NCBI RefSeq assembly: GCF_015832195.1
Contig: NC_052017.1
Location: forward strand, 72,231,801-72,295,800
Direction of reading: 5' to 3'
DNA length: 64,000 nucleotides
Source: Motacilla alba alba
Taxonomy: Eukaryota > Chordata > Aves > Passeriformes > Motacillidae
Part shown: positions 46,431 to 60,245 of the stretch, piece after piece
Numbering within the stretch: the stretch's first letter is position 1
Layout: the number at the start of each line of letters is the position of its first letter
The notes under the pieces: model-generated
What the model was told of the DNA's origin: nothing
What the model saw: only the letters and a program-made list of their open reading frames with translations
The model's database searches: none
Made by a program: the position numbers and the translations under genes

Positions 46431-49404
46431 CAACCAGGTTGTTTTATATCTGGACCAGTGTGAAATACTTTACTGATTTTAAAATTTAAAGTTTCTATGT
46501 TGGCCAGGACAGAAAATGACACATCTGTACTCCATTAAAATGTAGTGTGAAGACAATTAATTAAAGATCCTGACTATTTCTAAAACGCCCTGCAAATATT
46601 TCTTTGCAAATACATAAAATAGTGCCAGGTGTAGGATGAAAGGCAACGTTGCTGCTTGATCGTGGCAGTGAACAGTAGGATAATGTACAGCTCAGGAATG
46701 CATTAACATTTTCAAAGACATGATTTTCACTTCTTACCATACAAAAGAGGAACCCTAAAACTGAAAACATAAAGCAAAGGCAAGGAAAGTGTAGAAATAA
46801 TGTTAGTTAATTTATCAGCTGCCTGAAATGCTAAGTGGAGCCAAGTTAAACTTTGATAAACATAAATCGTATTTGTCATAGTTGAGTAAATCTTTGCAAA
46901 CATTTTCCTTCCTTTAAGCTTCAACTTTAAACTTAAAAAATGTTTCTAATGGTGATTATCTTTTGACAAATGAGGTAGGGCATGACTTGTAAGTAGATTC
47001 TGCAGTGGTCTCAATATTTGTACATGAGATATTGCAGCACAGGTGATAGAAAGCTGAGTCAGAGCAGAAAGCAACAGTATTACCTATAGTCTCTGTCAAA
47101 GCTGTCATCTTTTGTCACTGGAGCTTGCTCTGCACTTTCATGGTGGGCTTCTGGCAGCTGCTGTTCATAACACAACTGTTGCTGAAAAGATTGATACCGG
47201 CCTTCATTTAAATAAAATAACTTTCTTTCAGAAAAATGGTTGGAACATACTTAGGCATGAAAGGGGAAAATTCTACACTCTTTCCTCCTCACAATATTGA
47301 AAAATGGGCCATGTTGTACAAAATCTTTATGAATGATCTTTATGTCATTTATTTTTCTGGCTGGATCTGAAGTAAAAGTTAGGGTTGTGTATCAAGATTT
47401 GCGAACACACATTAAGCCTTAATTTACTCTGTCGTCTAAAAGACTTTGAGGACTTTATTAAACTGTTTGTGTGAAATAAAGTTCTCTAGAAATAAAATTC
47501 ATGTAGAAAATAAAGTAAGTGAGGCAGTAACTCAGATGTTCCTTACATTTTTTTTCTATTGAGTACATAATATGATTTGCAAATTATTTATTTTAATAAT
47601 GTAAAATAAAGAGATTTGCATTAGAGGGAGAACAGTAATTAAGATGGAAATAATAAGATTATTAAAAAAAAGGAAAAGTTCGAATATACATCTAAATATC
47701 CAGTAGATGGAGCTTCTTACCTCTAAAATGTTTCATTTTTTCAGAGTAAATTTGACTTTAAAGCAGTTGTTGAGATGCAGTCCAAAACTAAATACAAAAA
47801 TTACAGCAAAGATTGTATCAAAGACAGATAAGACTGTGACATGATCAAAACCCTCAAGCTGCTTTTAGAAGCACGTTTTACCTGCTGCCTTTTCCTCCGT
47901 GGCACATTTAATGATGTAAAAATAAGAGTATTTGATTAGGAAATACTGGACACATAGATATTCTTATAGTTTTCTGTCTGTTTTTTGTTTGATTGTGAAG
48001 TTTTTTTGTTTTCATATTTGTTGATGGATAATGTGCAGATTTGCACATTCAAGGGTTAATTAGCAATTCCTATTAATTTCTGCAGATTTCAGTAATAGAG
48101 AGAATCAAGTAATATTTTTGAGATTTCAGAAAGACATAATGAATACTGAATTTAATATAAGTCAGATAAATGTTTTCAGATACTCTGCACGGAATTAATT
48201 AGTCTTAATTTCTGTTGAGGGGATATTAGAGACTAATATAATTAGACAAATTAATTTTTTATGAAATATTTATTTTTAATTGAAGTTAATATTTTTGAGG
48301 AAAACTTGAGATAACTTGAGAATAGGCTAATATCTTCATATTTTTACTGTAGAATGATATTTGAACTAGCCTTTAGTTTTGATGAAGGATAACATTTACC
48401 CTGTTATATATAGCATGTTTGTCCAGAAAGCTTGAACAATGGCAGAAAGCTGACTTCAAAGATAAATAAAGGTTTTGGCAAGGATGGACTTTGTAAACCA
48501 AGGGAAGACAGTTGCTGCACCTTCATATTTATATTCTAGGGGCATATTCAATCATTTCCTCTGAAGCAGTTTGGATTCAGCTTCTGATGCTTGAAAAGAT
48601 ACCTAAAGCTCAGCTTGTGTTAACAGAATTCCACCTAAGGTAGAAAAAAGGCTGAAGACCTTAGTGTCAAGTGTCTGTAGCAGTCAGACCTAGACACTGG
48701 TAGGTATTTGAATTTGGTGATGGTTGATAAAAAAAGCAGTAAAAATTCTTAGGGTTTATGTTGCTACTGTGAGTGATTTTTACATTAATATTGCACAAAT
48801 ATCTGTGAAATCTGGTACTTTTGGAATGGCATGATATATAATACAAGGTCTAATTAAAATAAATTGTGAATACCTTAGGATTTCAGTATATATCAGCCAA
48901 GGTTTCATTCTGTTTTACACAAAAAGATAGAAGTCACAGGACAGAACATGAGACCTTTATTAATAACACAGATTTGCACTGAACAACTGGAGAGAGGCAG
49001 TGTCTATTAGCTTGGATGAAGTGTGTCTTTGAATCTTGTGAAATAGTGCAGTTCAGATTAGCAAAGTGACTTTCAGATTGTCTGTGCCTATCAGCATAAA
49101 TCTCTCCTAACCTCCTTCTGGATTTTAAGCCAGATGATTTCAGTAAATGATGACAAATTATGTCTGTCCCCCTCCCTGAGTTTCTTGTACACATGTTCAT
49201 ACACTGTATTTTCACACAGGACCACAATACAGGTAAAGATTTAAAAATGCATGAAAAATTCAGGGTTTCTTTAGGACTCCATTTCACAAACCTGCTTCTC
49301 TTTGCATTAATTCACATTTGATTCTTACTGCCTTTAATGTTCCTTTTTTGAATTGTTAAATCCCACCACAAGATACAGGAATTCCTCCTGTCCCCTTCCC
49401 AAAA
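46431..49404. other. Unique AT-rich DNA, no gene supported
   Basis: Short frames at 46561-46924, 47112-47300 and 48934-49287 have no recognised domain. The stretch 48050-48310 is dense in TAATTA-like motifs, a second candidate for conserved noncoding DNA. Confidence 0.45.
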
Positions 49405-49980
49405 AGTTATTTTTCCCTTTCTCTAGAGAAAATGGTAACTCTTCTCTCTGCTTTTCTTTTCTTCTTTTTATTCTTTGCTATCTCCAGAGACAGCTGTGTT
49501 GAGACAATGTTCCACATTGGTGTAAAATCTGTTTCAGGAGATTCCCATGGGGCAGACTGGCACCTTGAGAAAGAACCCCTCTGGGTTTCTGTTCTTTGTG
49601 CAAGGCCAGAGAAACACAGAGGGAGGCTGTGCTTGCTGAGCTCCCTTCCAGCAGAAGCCAGGGAAAGATGCTGCGAGGAGTCTCCCTTGTCCTGGTGCTG
49701 TTGGATGCATAGGTAGTCAGACACAGTGGGCAGCATAGGGATTAGGTTCAGCAAAGAAAGTCAGGGAGGCTGAAGGGAAGGCACTTTTGGAGTCTCCTGA
49801 GGTCAGCAACAGGGGTATAGATGTTCATGCCAGGCAGACATGAGACTTCTCATCTCTAATTCCTGATCCTTCGTGGCCCTTTATAACAGTGTTGGCAGAA
49901 ATCGACAGAGTACCTTTGAAGTCTGTAGAGAAAGACGCAAGATAGAAAGAAAAGAGAGCTAGACTTGTCAGTTGGAACTG
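49405..49980 (-). other. GC-richer block, possible unclassified LTR
   Basis: This block stands out by higher GC from the AT-rich sequence on both sides. On the minus strand it has a TATAAAGG site (49878-49885) and an AATAAA (49467-49472) about 410 bases downstream, an LTR-like order. Overlapping frames are open on both strands (49407-49754 minus, 49432-49716 plus) with no recognised domain. I do not recognise a family, and no terminal repeats or target-site duplication were found. Confidence 0.3.
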
Positions 49981-52900
49981 GAAATACGGTGCAAGCTTTC
50001 AGGGGTCCCTGAGGCCGCTACTTTCAAATCAGTAAAAGAACAGCTCTACGTGAAAGAACAGGGGCTCGTTGTACTCCAGAGTGGGCGAATGAGCTCCTGA
50101 GGTTCTGCTGAATGAAAGGGAAAATGAAAAGGAGGGAATGCTGTTCAGAAACACTATTTTGTGTGGCATGGAGTTCAGCTGTCTCCTACCAGTTCAGAGT
50201 AGGGGACTGTAGCATGACATGATGAGGGTTAAGGTGAGACCACAGGGCAAACTGCATAGCCATAGGCATGAAAGTGTCTGTGAAAATGCTTTGCTCAGGG
50301 CCCTCCATCACTACATTCTCAGTGGTGGTAATGGCAGAAGAGTGGCTCACAGTGCTGTGCTGCTGAATGGGGTAGAATGGTCTCAACAATTTTTCTTAAC
50401 AAACACTGATAGAGGGAGAGCGGATGATGTTAATAAATGTCCTGTTTGCAAAAATCACTACAAGAGGCAGGACTGATAGGAAAGGAAAATCTGGATGTTA
50501 AAGGAACTGTTTATTTACGATATGAATCCATAAAACAGCCGAAATATAATTTCTTAGAAAGCATATGAGATTTATTGTTTACATTCTCATTTTCCATAAA
50601 TCTTCTTTGTTACTTGGTTCAACACAGAATACATAAAATGTTGTAGATGCTTTGAAAACAGTATTGCAAAGCACAAAGCAACAAAAATATTCCACCCCTA
50701 TGGTGCATGTTCTTCAGACATTATCATTTTATTACCAGCATGTAAAAAAAACATGCAGAAATAGGTCAGCAACCCATTTGAATGACTTTACAGTATATTC
50801 AATGGCACACTTACACAAAGAAATTCAACTCACCTGACTGCTAAAGTTAACTGAACAAGACAATTTCTTACATGACAAAGATCTGCACACTATAGCTAGC
50901 TGTATTGTAGTGATGTAGTAATATTGGATAACTTTCATTTTATGGAGTGGTCCTGAACCTACATTTTATTTGGTCTGAGTTGGTTTGGCTTTTGTAAAGC
51001 TACAATTAAAAAGATGTAATTATTTCTTAGTATGGCTGAGGGTGATATTTAACTAAAAACAACCCGGAGGAAAACAAGCTTGTGAATCTATAAAGGGATC
51101 AGAATAATGTGGTTATGGTAGTTAAGGTTTAGTGCAAAAACAGTTCAAAGAAAGTAGGATTGTAATTTAAAATAACATCTCATTAGTTGGTTTAATTACT
51201 CACTGCCAGCTCTAATTGGTTTTTAATGCTGGAAAGCAAAAAGAAACATAGGACTTAGGAAAAAGAAATGATTTTTACCCCTGGTAAGTTGGACAAAAAA
51301 TGAAGGTACCTTTGGCAAAGCATAAGATTCTGACTAGGTTTCTTAGCTTTGAATTATACTGATTGTTCTGTATTTGGAAATTAAGCCAAACAGCTGCAAT
51401 ATTAATTGCAACTTTCTCTAGCATTTTCTTAACTTTTCCTTATCAGTAACAAAAGTCTTTTAAAACTATTCTTAAGACTGCTATGTAGATAAGCAGTTTA
51501 CTAGGTGATAATTGAATGTAAAAAGTTTCTTTATATCTTCACAAACCTTCTAATAGAGGGTAATCTTCAACCCTCTGTGCATGTGCTAACTTGTATAAGT
51601 ATCTGTTAGAGACCATGGCACACAGGGTTGTGCTTAGTAACACAGAACAGAAAGACCATCCCAAAATAAGATGAGCAACCCACCTAGAAAATGAGTAATA
51701 ATGAGAAAACTACTGACTTTTGATGTTTATTAGCCCAATAGGAAATCTATGTTAAATCTTGAGTTAGGCTTAGGGACTACAAGTTCCTCTTGTAGACTCC
51801 TGTCCATCAGAGTAGGGAATTATGTGCTAAGTCTGTTTCTGATTAGACTTTATTAAGTAATTTCTTTCCCCTTGGCCCAGAAATCCAGAACACCTTGAAA
51901 CACTAGTTCTCCTTTAAAATTAAATCTTGCACATTCTTTTCATTTCAGGTGCTTCAGATTTCATAAGAATGAATATTCTAAGACATCATGTAAATCCACA
52001 AGAATTTACATGAGTCTATTACCCTCTCATAAGAAAATCTCCCAGGTTGAGTCAAACCATGAAACAGTGCCTTACCAGCTCCAGTTTGATTAAATATCTT
52101 AGCAAAAACTAGAAGATCAATCTTTTAATTGCCTTCTTGGAAAATCAAGGATAAACCTTCTAATAACTGTTTGCCTGAAGTACTTTTTCTCCCCAACTAT
52201 CTCAGATGCAGCAAAAATGTCTCACTTTTGATGTTGACCCTAGTCAACATTCTTACACTTCCCTTGAAACAGATTACTTTTAAAGGCTTTCTTAATAATT
52301 TCTCCAAGTAAGGTGAAATATTTTGGTATTTTTACAGTGCTTTCTTGGTCTTTCCTGCACTGGAATGGGTACACGAGGCTGACGGGAATGTGGGAGTCTT
52401 ACTATGCAGATGATCTTAACTTCTTTGGCTCATTCCTGTGTTAGGCATTGATACCCTTAATTGGTGGCTGAAAGAGATAAAGGTATTCATATAATCTAGA
52501 TAACTGAGTTGACCAAGGATTCCTGAGCACATTTTATCACTTGCATTTTTTTCAATGTAGGGTTTTGTTTAAAATACAATATACTGTAAAGGGTCACCGA
52601 AATTTTCTGGTCGAATATCTTCAAGTCAAACCAACCTTAAAAAAATTATTATGAAGTAGATGTGTTTCACTTGAGTCAACATTTTACCCATGCACTTTGT
52701 AAACCAAAATCATCATTCTGTCCAAAGTTTCATTTTTCACATATTTTTCAAAATTAAAAAAAACCAACAAGATTTAAGATTTTAGAATCTGCATTTTCTA
52801 AAATTTATAAGTGTTCATAATCTTTAAATCTCTAGCTTATTTGGACCTATTCCTTTCAAAGATCTGCCTTCTTTTGAACATTTTGTGTCATCATAACTAC

Positions 52901-54089
52901 AACAACAGTTAGTGAAAATGTTACACCTGGACTCCTCAATTTTAATGGACAAAATATTTTTCAGGAATAGCCTTGATCATGAAATTAGTTCTTCCCAGGC
53001 CTTCCAATCCTTTTAAAATTTCAAGGCAAAGGTATATTTTTATGTCTGTGTTGTGAAGATGGGATTTTTGTCTATTTTGAATAATATTTTTTTGAGTCAA
53101 TCTTGACTGGCAACTGTAGTGATGCTGTCAATTAAATATTGGTTATTTATATAATTATCAGACCTGCCTATTTGTGACAGTAGGTCCTTTAAAACATAGT
53201 GTATATGGTGAAGGCAATAAGATAGTAGAGCACATCATTAAAATTACATCTATGTTTCAAATAATAGAAGGAAATTATGAATATTTTTGAGATGTACTTG
53301 TAATTTAGATGCCTTTACAGTTTTGAATATAATTTTCCTAGCACATTTCCCTGAAGCAAAAAAGAAACTAAAAGAAAGAAACTAAAAAGAAACTAATTAT
53401 AGTTGCTTCCTTGCAGTTTTTCCATTCTCTGAGGCACCTTTATGACCAATCATGATACCTCCTCATTTCAGAGCTAATGAGCCAAGAAGATGAAAGTTGT
53501 TTCAATTCTTGTTCTTCTATTTCTACTGTTGCAGTGTTCCTGTGCTTCAAGACTTCTAAAGGGCTGAACTAAACAAAATAAAGTTTTGGTACTGCATTCT
53601 CAAAGCAATGTTCATATTCTAGCTGATTGCATTCTCAAGAATGACTGCCTTTTATGTAGTTGCTTATATTTGTGCATTATGTGGAAAAGAAAAGCAAATC
53701 AAAATTGGGTTACAGATTCAGGTACCCTTAATATTCAGTTTTAGCTCATAGAACATACAATTATATATATAATGTTTTAAAAGAAAATATAAAGACAGAT
53801 ATGTGTGCTGTAATTAGACAGTTATTAGATGACATTCCTGCCTAAAGAAAATGTTATAAATTGAGATGGTTAGAAGCTGCATTATTCCTTTAATCTCAGC
53901 TAGTAGATAATGCCATAATAGGTAATAGAAAAAATACATGCCAGGGTTTTTCTTGAGCATTAGTAGAAATTTTCCAAATATGTTATTTTGTTACTAGTGT
54001 AAGTACTTTACTACAAAGTAGTTTAATATTAGTTTAAGTTCGTCTTTGACAAATATATAGTCTTCAGAATATCAGAAGTTAGAAATGGG
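49981..54089. other. Unique AT-rich DNA, no gene supported
   Basis: Frames at 50186-50476, 50652-50837 and 52129-52311 have no recognised domain. A three-copy AGAAACTAAA unit lies at about 53367-53396. No repeat family recognised. Confidence 0.5.
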
Positions 54090-54156
54090 GGAAAAACCCC
54101 AAAAACCAAACAAACAAGAAAAAAAAAAACAAAAAAAACAAAAAACACCCACCACA
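54090..54156. repeat. A/C-rich low-complexity tract
   Basis: A run of AAAAACCCC, CCAAAC and CAAAAAA units followed by CACCCACCACAC. It is of the same style as 16401-16565. Confidence 0.88.
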
Positions 54157-57100
54157 CTTGAAGTCCCTGGGAGAAACAAAGTCAGGTGAAGCAGGAAGAG
54201 ATAATTTCGTACTTATCCATTATTGTTCATTTCTGTTAAAGATAATATGTTGTGATCTATATCTGCATTGGTTGTCTACGTCTTTCTACCTCAAAAAAAA
54301 TTTTCACTCTGCCAGTTCAAATGGCACATTTATGAAGAAGTAAAGGAATTATAGTAGCAGCATTTAGCCAGGTACTTAACCTCAAAAATTGTTTTAGAGT
54401 TGTACTAGAAGTACTGATGTTTGGCATTTGCACAATAATGTATTTTTATATAAACCCTTCTACTTATTTCTCAGCCAAGGCACATGACTGTTCTGCTGGG
54501 TATGCATAATCTTCTAATTTGGATTTAATTTGGGACCTCACTCACAGGTCAAATTAAGCACTATTCAGGAGATTTAAGCCAAGATTAGCAGAAAATATGA
54601 TCGAGAATGGTATTTTTTATTTAAAGAGTCACAACATTTTTTTACAAAGGAGTTTTAGACCATAGCCTAAGTGTGAACACAAACCAAATGAAGCCCCAAT
54701 ACTAATTTCTTCAAATCACTTTTTAACTTTCAGCTTCACATTCCTGTCTTTCCTGCTACCTCATAAGCAGCAATGACCCAAAATAAGTGATAATGGGACA
54801 AATAATTCCAAGCTTCTTCTTACAGAAGAATTTTAGGCAAGCAATTAGTCCTACTTCTCTGTAAAATCAGAATAATCAGAAATAAACAAGATTAGATATC
54901 AACAAGAAATAAAAAGACCTGACAGAGGTTTCAGTACATTTTGGATTACCCCTATAAATTATTGCTTTTCTCCTTCTATTAAATAACAATTGTGCCAGTT
55001 ATTCAGGATATCATCTCTGATCTTTTTTTTTTTTTCCACAGAAAGCAGTTACTGTATGACAAGTTTTTTAAGTGATGTGGGCAGCTTTCTTGGCAAATAT
55101 ATTCTGTGCCTTAAATGGAACTTTTGATTTGGAGTTAAAAACGAAAGGTAAATCTCTGTGAACCACTTATGTCCCATATATTGTCTGCAATAAAAAAAGC
55201 AAATTTTTTTCTGGAGTAAGTTTATCCCATAGGGATAGCCAAATATTTATTTTCTAACTTCCATGAAACTTTCTTAAAGTATTCTTGGTTTTTTTTCTGA
55301 ATTTCAAGATCACAGTAAAATAATAATTATGAAGCATAATGAATAAAGATGTTATGCCTTTTGTAGGATTAGGAGATGTTTGCTTGTATGAATGACTGTA
55401 TGCTTTGCCCCCAGCTGAATATAAAAATAAGCATCCCATGAGACACAATCAGTATGGTGATTTTCTTTTTTGGCTGCCTTAGATGGAACATAATAAGTCT
55501 ATTTGCATTTTGAAATGTACTGAGAGCCACAACGGATCGTTAAGTTCTTCTCAATTACACCTGATGGAGCGTGTAGAAGAATCCCCTGCAATATTGAATT
55601 AGTGACACTTTCATTATCTGAAACTATTTCTGTACCCAGGCAAAACTATTCCTGTAATATTCCTGTCTAACTGTGTTTTGTGTACGTGGAAGACTGATTT
55701 GCATCGTCATTCTTGGGCCTTTATGGTTCACTAAAAGTTGATGAAGTTGTATGTAGACCTTATTGAGCTATATTATTGCTTTGGTACTATTTAGTGTGTG
55801 AACATGCAAGGATAATAGGAGAGCAGTTTATCTATTCCATAAATTTCTGTATATTTGTGGGAGAATTTTAGTACAGTACAACAGGTAAAATAACTTTTAT
55901 GCTCATATTTTGAATTAAGCAACTGAAATAAAATTCAAATTAACTCAAATAGTCACTGTATGCTAACTACCAGTAAAGTATACAGGTAGCAAGGCAACAT
56001 AACATGCTTTTCAGTGTAGTTTTATATACAAAACTCTACTTGCAGGTTATGTTTTCAATATCTAATTGAAAACTTATTGAATACATTAAAAAATATCTAT
56101 TCCTATTTGTTCTTGATATTATTAATAAAACAAAGAACCATTGCCTATATTGCATATTTTTACTATATTTTTTATTGTAGATTGAGAATTACTTTTCTAT
56201 TAGTAAGCTGTTCATTCTAGTACTGTCTGTGATGCAGGACTTCAAATCATACCCAGCAGATATCAGCATGGGAATTTAACAAAGAAAACCTTGAAAATTT
56301 GTCTTCCAGGTTAAACACGAGAGCCTTGACCCAAAAGGATCATTAAATCAAAAAACATATATTTGACCTTTTTTTTTTTCCTCTTCCCCAAAAAGAAACA
56401 TGATCACAAATATGCCTTTTAAATATAATTATACCTCCTTTTTTTTTTCAAACTTTAATTTTAAAGGGTAATTACATATGCAAAACTCTTCATTTACTTT
56501 GTTTGTAGTTCTTATTTATTGTTGTGACTGTAGCTGTGCATTGAACCATTGTATTTGGGTACATTTTGCTGTTGCATTCAATGGGAATAATTCCATCAGT
56601 AAAGCTGTTCAGACATTTATGGGGTTCACTCTTTTCCTTAAGGAAAGTTTCAAAATGTAGCAATATTCAAAATAACAAAAGTATTTGCTTCTAAGGGAAA
56701 AAAAAAAAAGCAAAAACAGGAGAGATAAAATCAATCAAAGCCTCAGAACTAAGCCTCAAGCATGATTGGCAAAACCCAGAAAAAATAACTCATGTTTTTT
56801 TATCTGCAGACATATCCTCTATTTTTTTTTTCTCTATGATTCAGCACTAATTCACAAATTATTTCCAAAAGCAATATTAAAATTTGAATTGGGTTACCTG
56901 GGATTGTAAAATTGGTATGCATTTTTTTGCAAAATAATACCAATTCCTAAAGATCAATAACTAGAGAGAATTATTCTTCGTTCTCATTTCCTTCCTGAAT
57001 GTTGTATTGAAATAGTTTCTTTTTTGTGGGCTTCTTCCAAAAACTTCAGTCTATCTTGCATTCTGTCCCTTTTTGATCGTTCAAGTCTTTGTCTGTCTTT

Positions 57101-57600
57101 TATTTTAACATACTGATGACCAAGTTAATGACTTTATTTCTTTTTTGTCAAATGTGCTTGAGTTTTGCATTTGTTGCTAATTAGAAATCAGATGAATCTC
57201 ATTAAAGGGGTCTTGTAACCTTTTTCTACAATGAGAAAGGGCCAAGATTTCTCATCTGAAAAACTGTAGAACTGTCAGCACCTAATGGGTTTGTCAATGC
57301 TATTAGAAGTAAATAATAAACATAGAAAATGACTTGACATGAACTATTGCTAAAGATCAACAATGAGCTTTACAACAAAAATCAATATTTTTCCAAGAGA
57401 GTGACTATTTATCGAAGGCAATAAAAGCTCTAGTGAGAGAACAGGAACATTCCTGTTCATTTAACCTAGATCCCTTTTGAAAATGTGAAATGGAAAAATG
57501 ATGGCAGACCCACACGAAACAAGCGTGATGTATTTTGCTAAAGTGTGTTTTCATATACTTTTCCATAGATAATGAAGACTATATACTTGGTTTAGGTTTG
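54157..57600. other. Unique AT-rich DNA, no gene supported
   Basis: Only short frames without domains (for example 55254-55448 minus and 56478-56660 plus). T- and A-runs occur near 55023-55036, 56370-56381 and 56698-56709. Confidence 0.55.
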
Positions 57601-57773
57601 TGTGGCAAGGTTTTGGTAGTAGGGGAGGGGGCTACAGGGGTGACTTCTCTGAGAAGCTGTCAAAAGTTTCCCCTGTGCCTGACAGAGAAAATGCCACATG
57701 GATCCAAGACAGATCCAGTGTTGGCCGAGGCTGAGCCCATCAGTGACAGTGGTAGCACCTCTGGGATAAAATA

Positions 57774-57780
57774 TATAAAA
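57774..57780 (+). promoter_or_regulatory. TATA-like box of LTR-like copy C
   Basis: TATAAAA follows the CACCTCTGGGATAAAATA segment. Copy B has TATTTAAG at the equivalent place, so the position is conserved within the family. Confidence 0.5.
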
Positions 57781-58512
57781 AGTAGGAAAACATCCTGTTG
57801 AACAACTGAGAGAGAAGAGTTAGAATATGTGAGATGAACAACTCTGCAAGACACCCAGGTCAGTGCAGAGGGAGCAGGTGCTCCAGGAACAGGAACTGAG
57901 ATTCTCCTGCAGCCTCTGGTGAAGGCAGTGGTGAGGCAGGCTGTCTGACCACCGCCCAGGAAGAATCCCACATTGGAGCAGGCGGATTTGCCTGAATGAG
58001 GCTTTGTCATGATGAGAAACTTGCTCTGGAGCAGGCTCCTGTATCTCCACAGAGTAGGAGCCACAAGCTGGAACAGATTTTCTGGCAGCATTTGTGGGTT
58101 CATGGGGAACCCACACTGGATCAGTCTCTTCCTGAAGGACTGCACCTTGTGGAAGGGACCCACACTAAAGCAGTTCATGAAAAACCCCAAGGGAAGGACT
58201 CCATTGGAGAATTAGTGACACTTTCATTTCACATCCTCCATTGGAGAAGTTCATGGAGGACTGTCTCACTTAGAAGGGAGGCCCTGCTGGAGCAGGGGGG
58301 GGAATGTGAGAAGTCATCTCCATGAGAAGGAAGGCAAGGTAGAGACAATGTGTGATGAACTGAGCCATGAATTCCCATTTCTCATCCCACTGCACAACTG
58401 TGGCAGGGAAAATAAAGACTTTGGGAATGAAATTGAGTCAGGGAAGAAGAAAGGGATGGAGGAAGATTTTTAAGATTTTTATTTTTCATTACCCTACTCT
58501 GCTTTGATTGGT

Positions 58513-58518
58513 AATAAA
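58513..58518 (+). terminator. Polyadenylation signal of LTR-like copy C
   Basis: AATAAA in the context GGTAATAAATTAACC. Both other copies have lost this hexamer at the equivalent site. It lies about 740 bases after the TATA-like box, a long distance for an LTR R region. Confidence 0.55.
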
Positions 58519-58702
58519 TTAACCTAATTTCCTCAAGATGAGTCTCTTTTGCCAGTGAAGGTAATTGGTAAGTGATATGCCCTGTCCTTATCTCAATCCA
58601 GGACCCTTCTCTTTTATTTTTCCTTCCCCAACCCATCAAGGAAGGGAGTGATAGGTCAGCTTTACTGGGAACCTGGCCTCTAGCCAGGGTCAACCCACCA
58701 CA

Positions 58703-60204
58703 AGTGTAAATCTGTTCTATTATAAAAAGCTATTTCATTGCTTTGCCTGTGTCATTTTAGTGTGTAGTCTTTTTAGGCATTTAAACTTATATTTCTAACT
58801 TCTCAAGAAATTGCCTTCTCTTTGATATGATTATATAATCTTTATTTTATCCAGATATTTTCACACAATAGAATATGGTAAAGAGCATTAATGCACATTC
58901 TTTCATGTAGAAATAGGATTTGCAAATAGTAAAATATTACTATTTTATAGTATATAAATTCCTTATAGTCAATAATATATACCTTGATATTTTCAAGCAG
59001 TGTATCCTTCTAAAGGATCAAGAAAGGTACAAACAGCTGTTTTGTTTTCAGAGCTGGTTAACATGCCCAGAACATTTGTAATATCTGCTTCACAACTTCA
59101 GTGGTTGTATTATAGGTAACTTTTTACATTCTTTTCTTCCTAATGTCCCTATCAAAGAATAGATGACTGCAGACTTGGCTCTTAGTATATATCTAAAAAA
59201 AAGAGATTTAAAACATCTTTATGATTTTTTAAATATTTAAAGCATTATATAAATGTTAAAGCTAAAATTATTAAGATGATACAGTATTTGAAGAAAATCA
59301 ACTACAAAGAAAGATCAAAGAAAAACACTTCATATATTAGAGTGTCACTTAGTTGGGTTTTAAAAACATACACATACAGCACATATGATATATGAATCAT
59401 ACATATATCTAATTAAAATTGTAATGATGACCTATAACTAAGACAAACCAAGCCTGATTCATTAGAAAAAGTATTTAAGTTGTTTATAAGCTTTTTAGAA
59501 GACTGCCAAAATTTAATTGTTTGGGTGGAATTTGAAGGCTAATTTTCTTCCTCGGGGTTGTTTTCTGGAGAGTTTTAGCAAAATGATCAAAAGGTTTCTT
59601 CTAATTAGTTTAAGAAAATCACATTGTTTTTCATCTGAAAGAAGATCAAGAATGTTCTGTTTGGTTTTAAAGAAATGAATAAAACTTTGTGGCATGAACA
59701 TGAAAATCAGAAAGTTGTCTTATTTAGGCATGAGGAGTGAATTTTACTATTCTACAAAGCTTGTACTAAAGTTGCTACCTTAAAAAACTTCACTTTGTAT
59801 ATGCACAGCCATGGCTTGTGTAGAAGTAAGCCCGAGTATGACCTATCCCTAAAAATTGCCATAGCAGATGCTCATCGCCATAAATTGTTCCAGTGGAACA
59901 GGCAGTGGCCACAATGGTGCTGAAGTCAGAAATAGGATGATTTTTATTTTTCTTGGTGTTTCCTTCAGTGGTATTTGACTAAGAGATGAGAGAATCTTAA
60001 ATGCGATGGATGAAGTGACTAAAAGGGGAGGTACACAAGCAGTCTGTGATCAATGGACACAGGAGATAAAGGCTGATAAATCTGGTGTGGATGAGCCAAA
60101 TCTGGATTTATTATAAAGACAAATACTTCCTAAATATGCTGACTTGAGACTCAGAAAAAAGGATGGACAAAGATGCATAAATAATTATGAAAAATTTTAA
60201 TTTT
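58703..60204. other. Unique AT-rich DNA, no gene supported
   Basis: No recognised repeat or gene; the minus-strand frame at 59513-59701 has no domain. Confidence 0.55.
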
Positions 60205-60245
60205 GACATTGTCATTTGACAATGTCCATGTCATTTGACAATGTC
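60205..60245. repeat. Combined inverted and direct repeat around GACAATGTC
   Basis: GACATTGTC (60205-60213) pairs perfectly with GACAATGTC (60218-60226) over a 4-base loop. The 16-mer GTCATTTGACAATGTC then occurs twice with a 19-base period (60211 and 60230), and related TTGACAAT-type pieces continue to about 60268. Confidence 0.9.

Larger units (their letters stand above)
57601..58702 (+). mobile_element. LTR-like avian repeat, copy C (most complete)
   Basis: The most complete of the three copies, about 1.1 kb. It starts TGTGGCAAGGTTTTGGTAGT and ends near AGGGTCAACCCACCACA, giving TG...CA ends. In order it carries a GAGCCCATCAGTGACAGTGG segment, a TATAAAA box (57774-57780), repeated CCCACACTGGA / GGAGCAG modules (about 57960-58300), an AATAAA (58513-58518) and a CCTGTCCTTATCTCAATCCA segment. 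No clear target-site duplication was found. A 176-codon minus-strand frame (57660-58190) and plus-strand frames at 57996-58325 follow from the repeated modules and show no retroviral domain. I take it as a solo LTR of an avian ERV; the family name is uncertain. Confidence 0.82.

Noticed and set aside
57660..58190. A 176-codon minus-strand frame, the longest in the window
   Set aside because: It lies entirely inside LTR-like copy C on its antisense strand, shows no domain, and similar frames occur in copy B because of stop-poor repeated modules.
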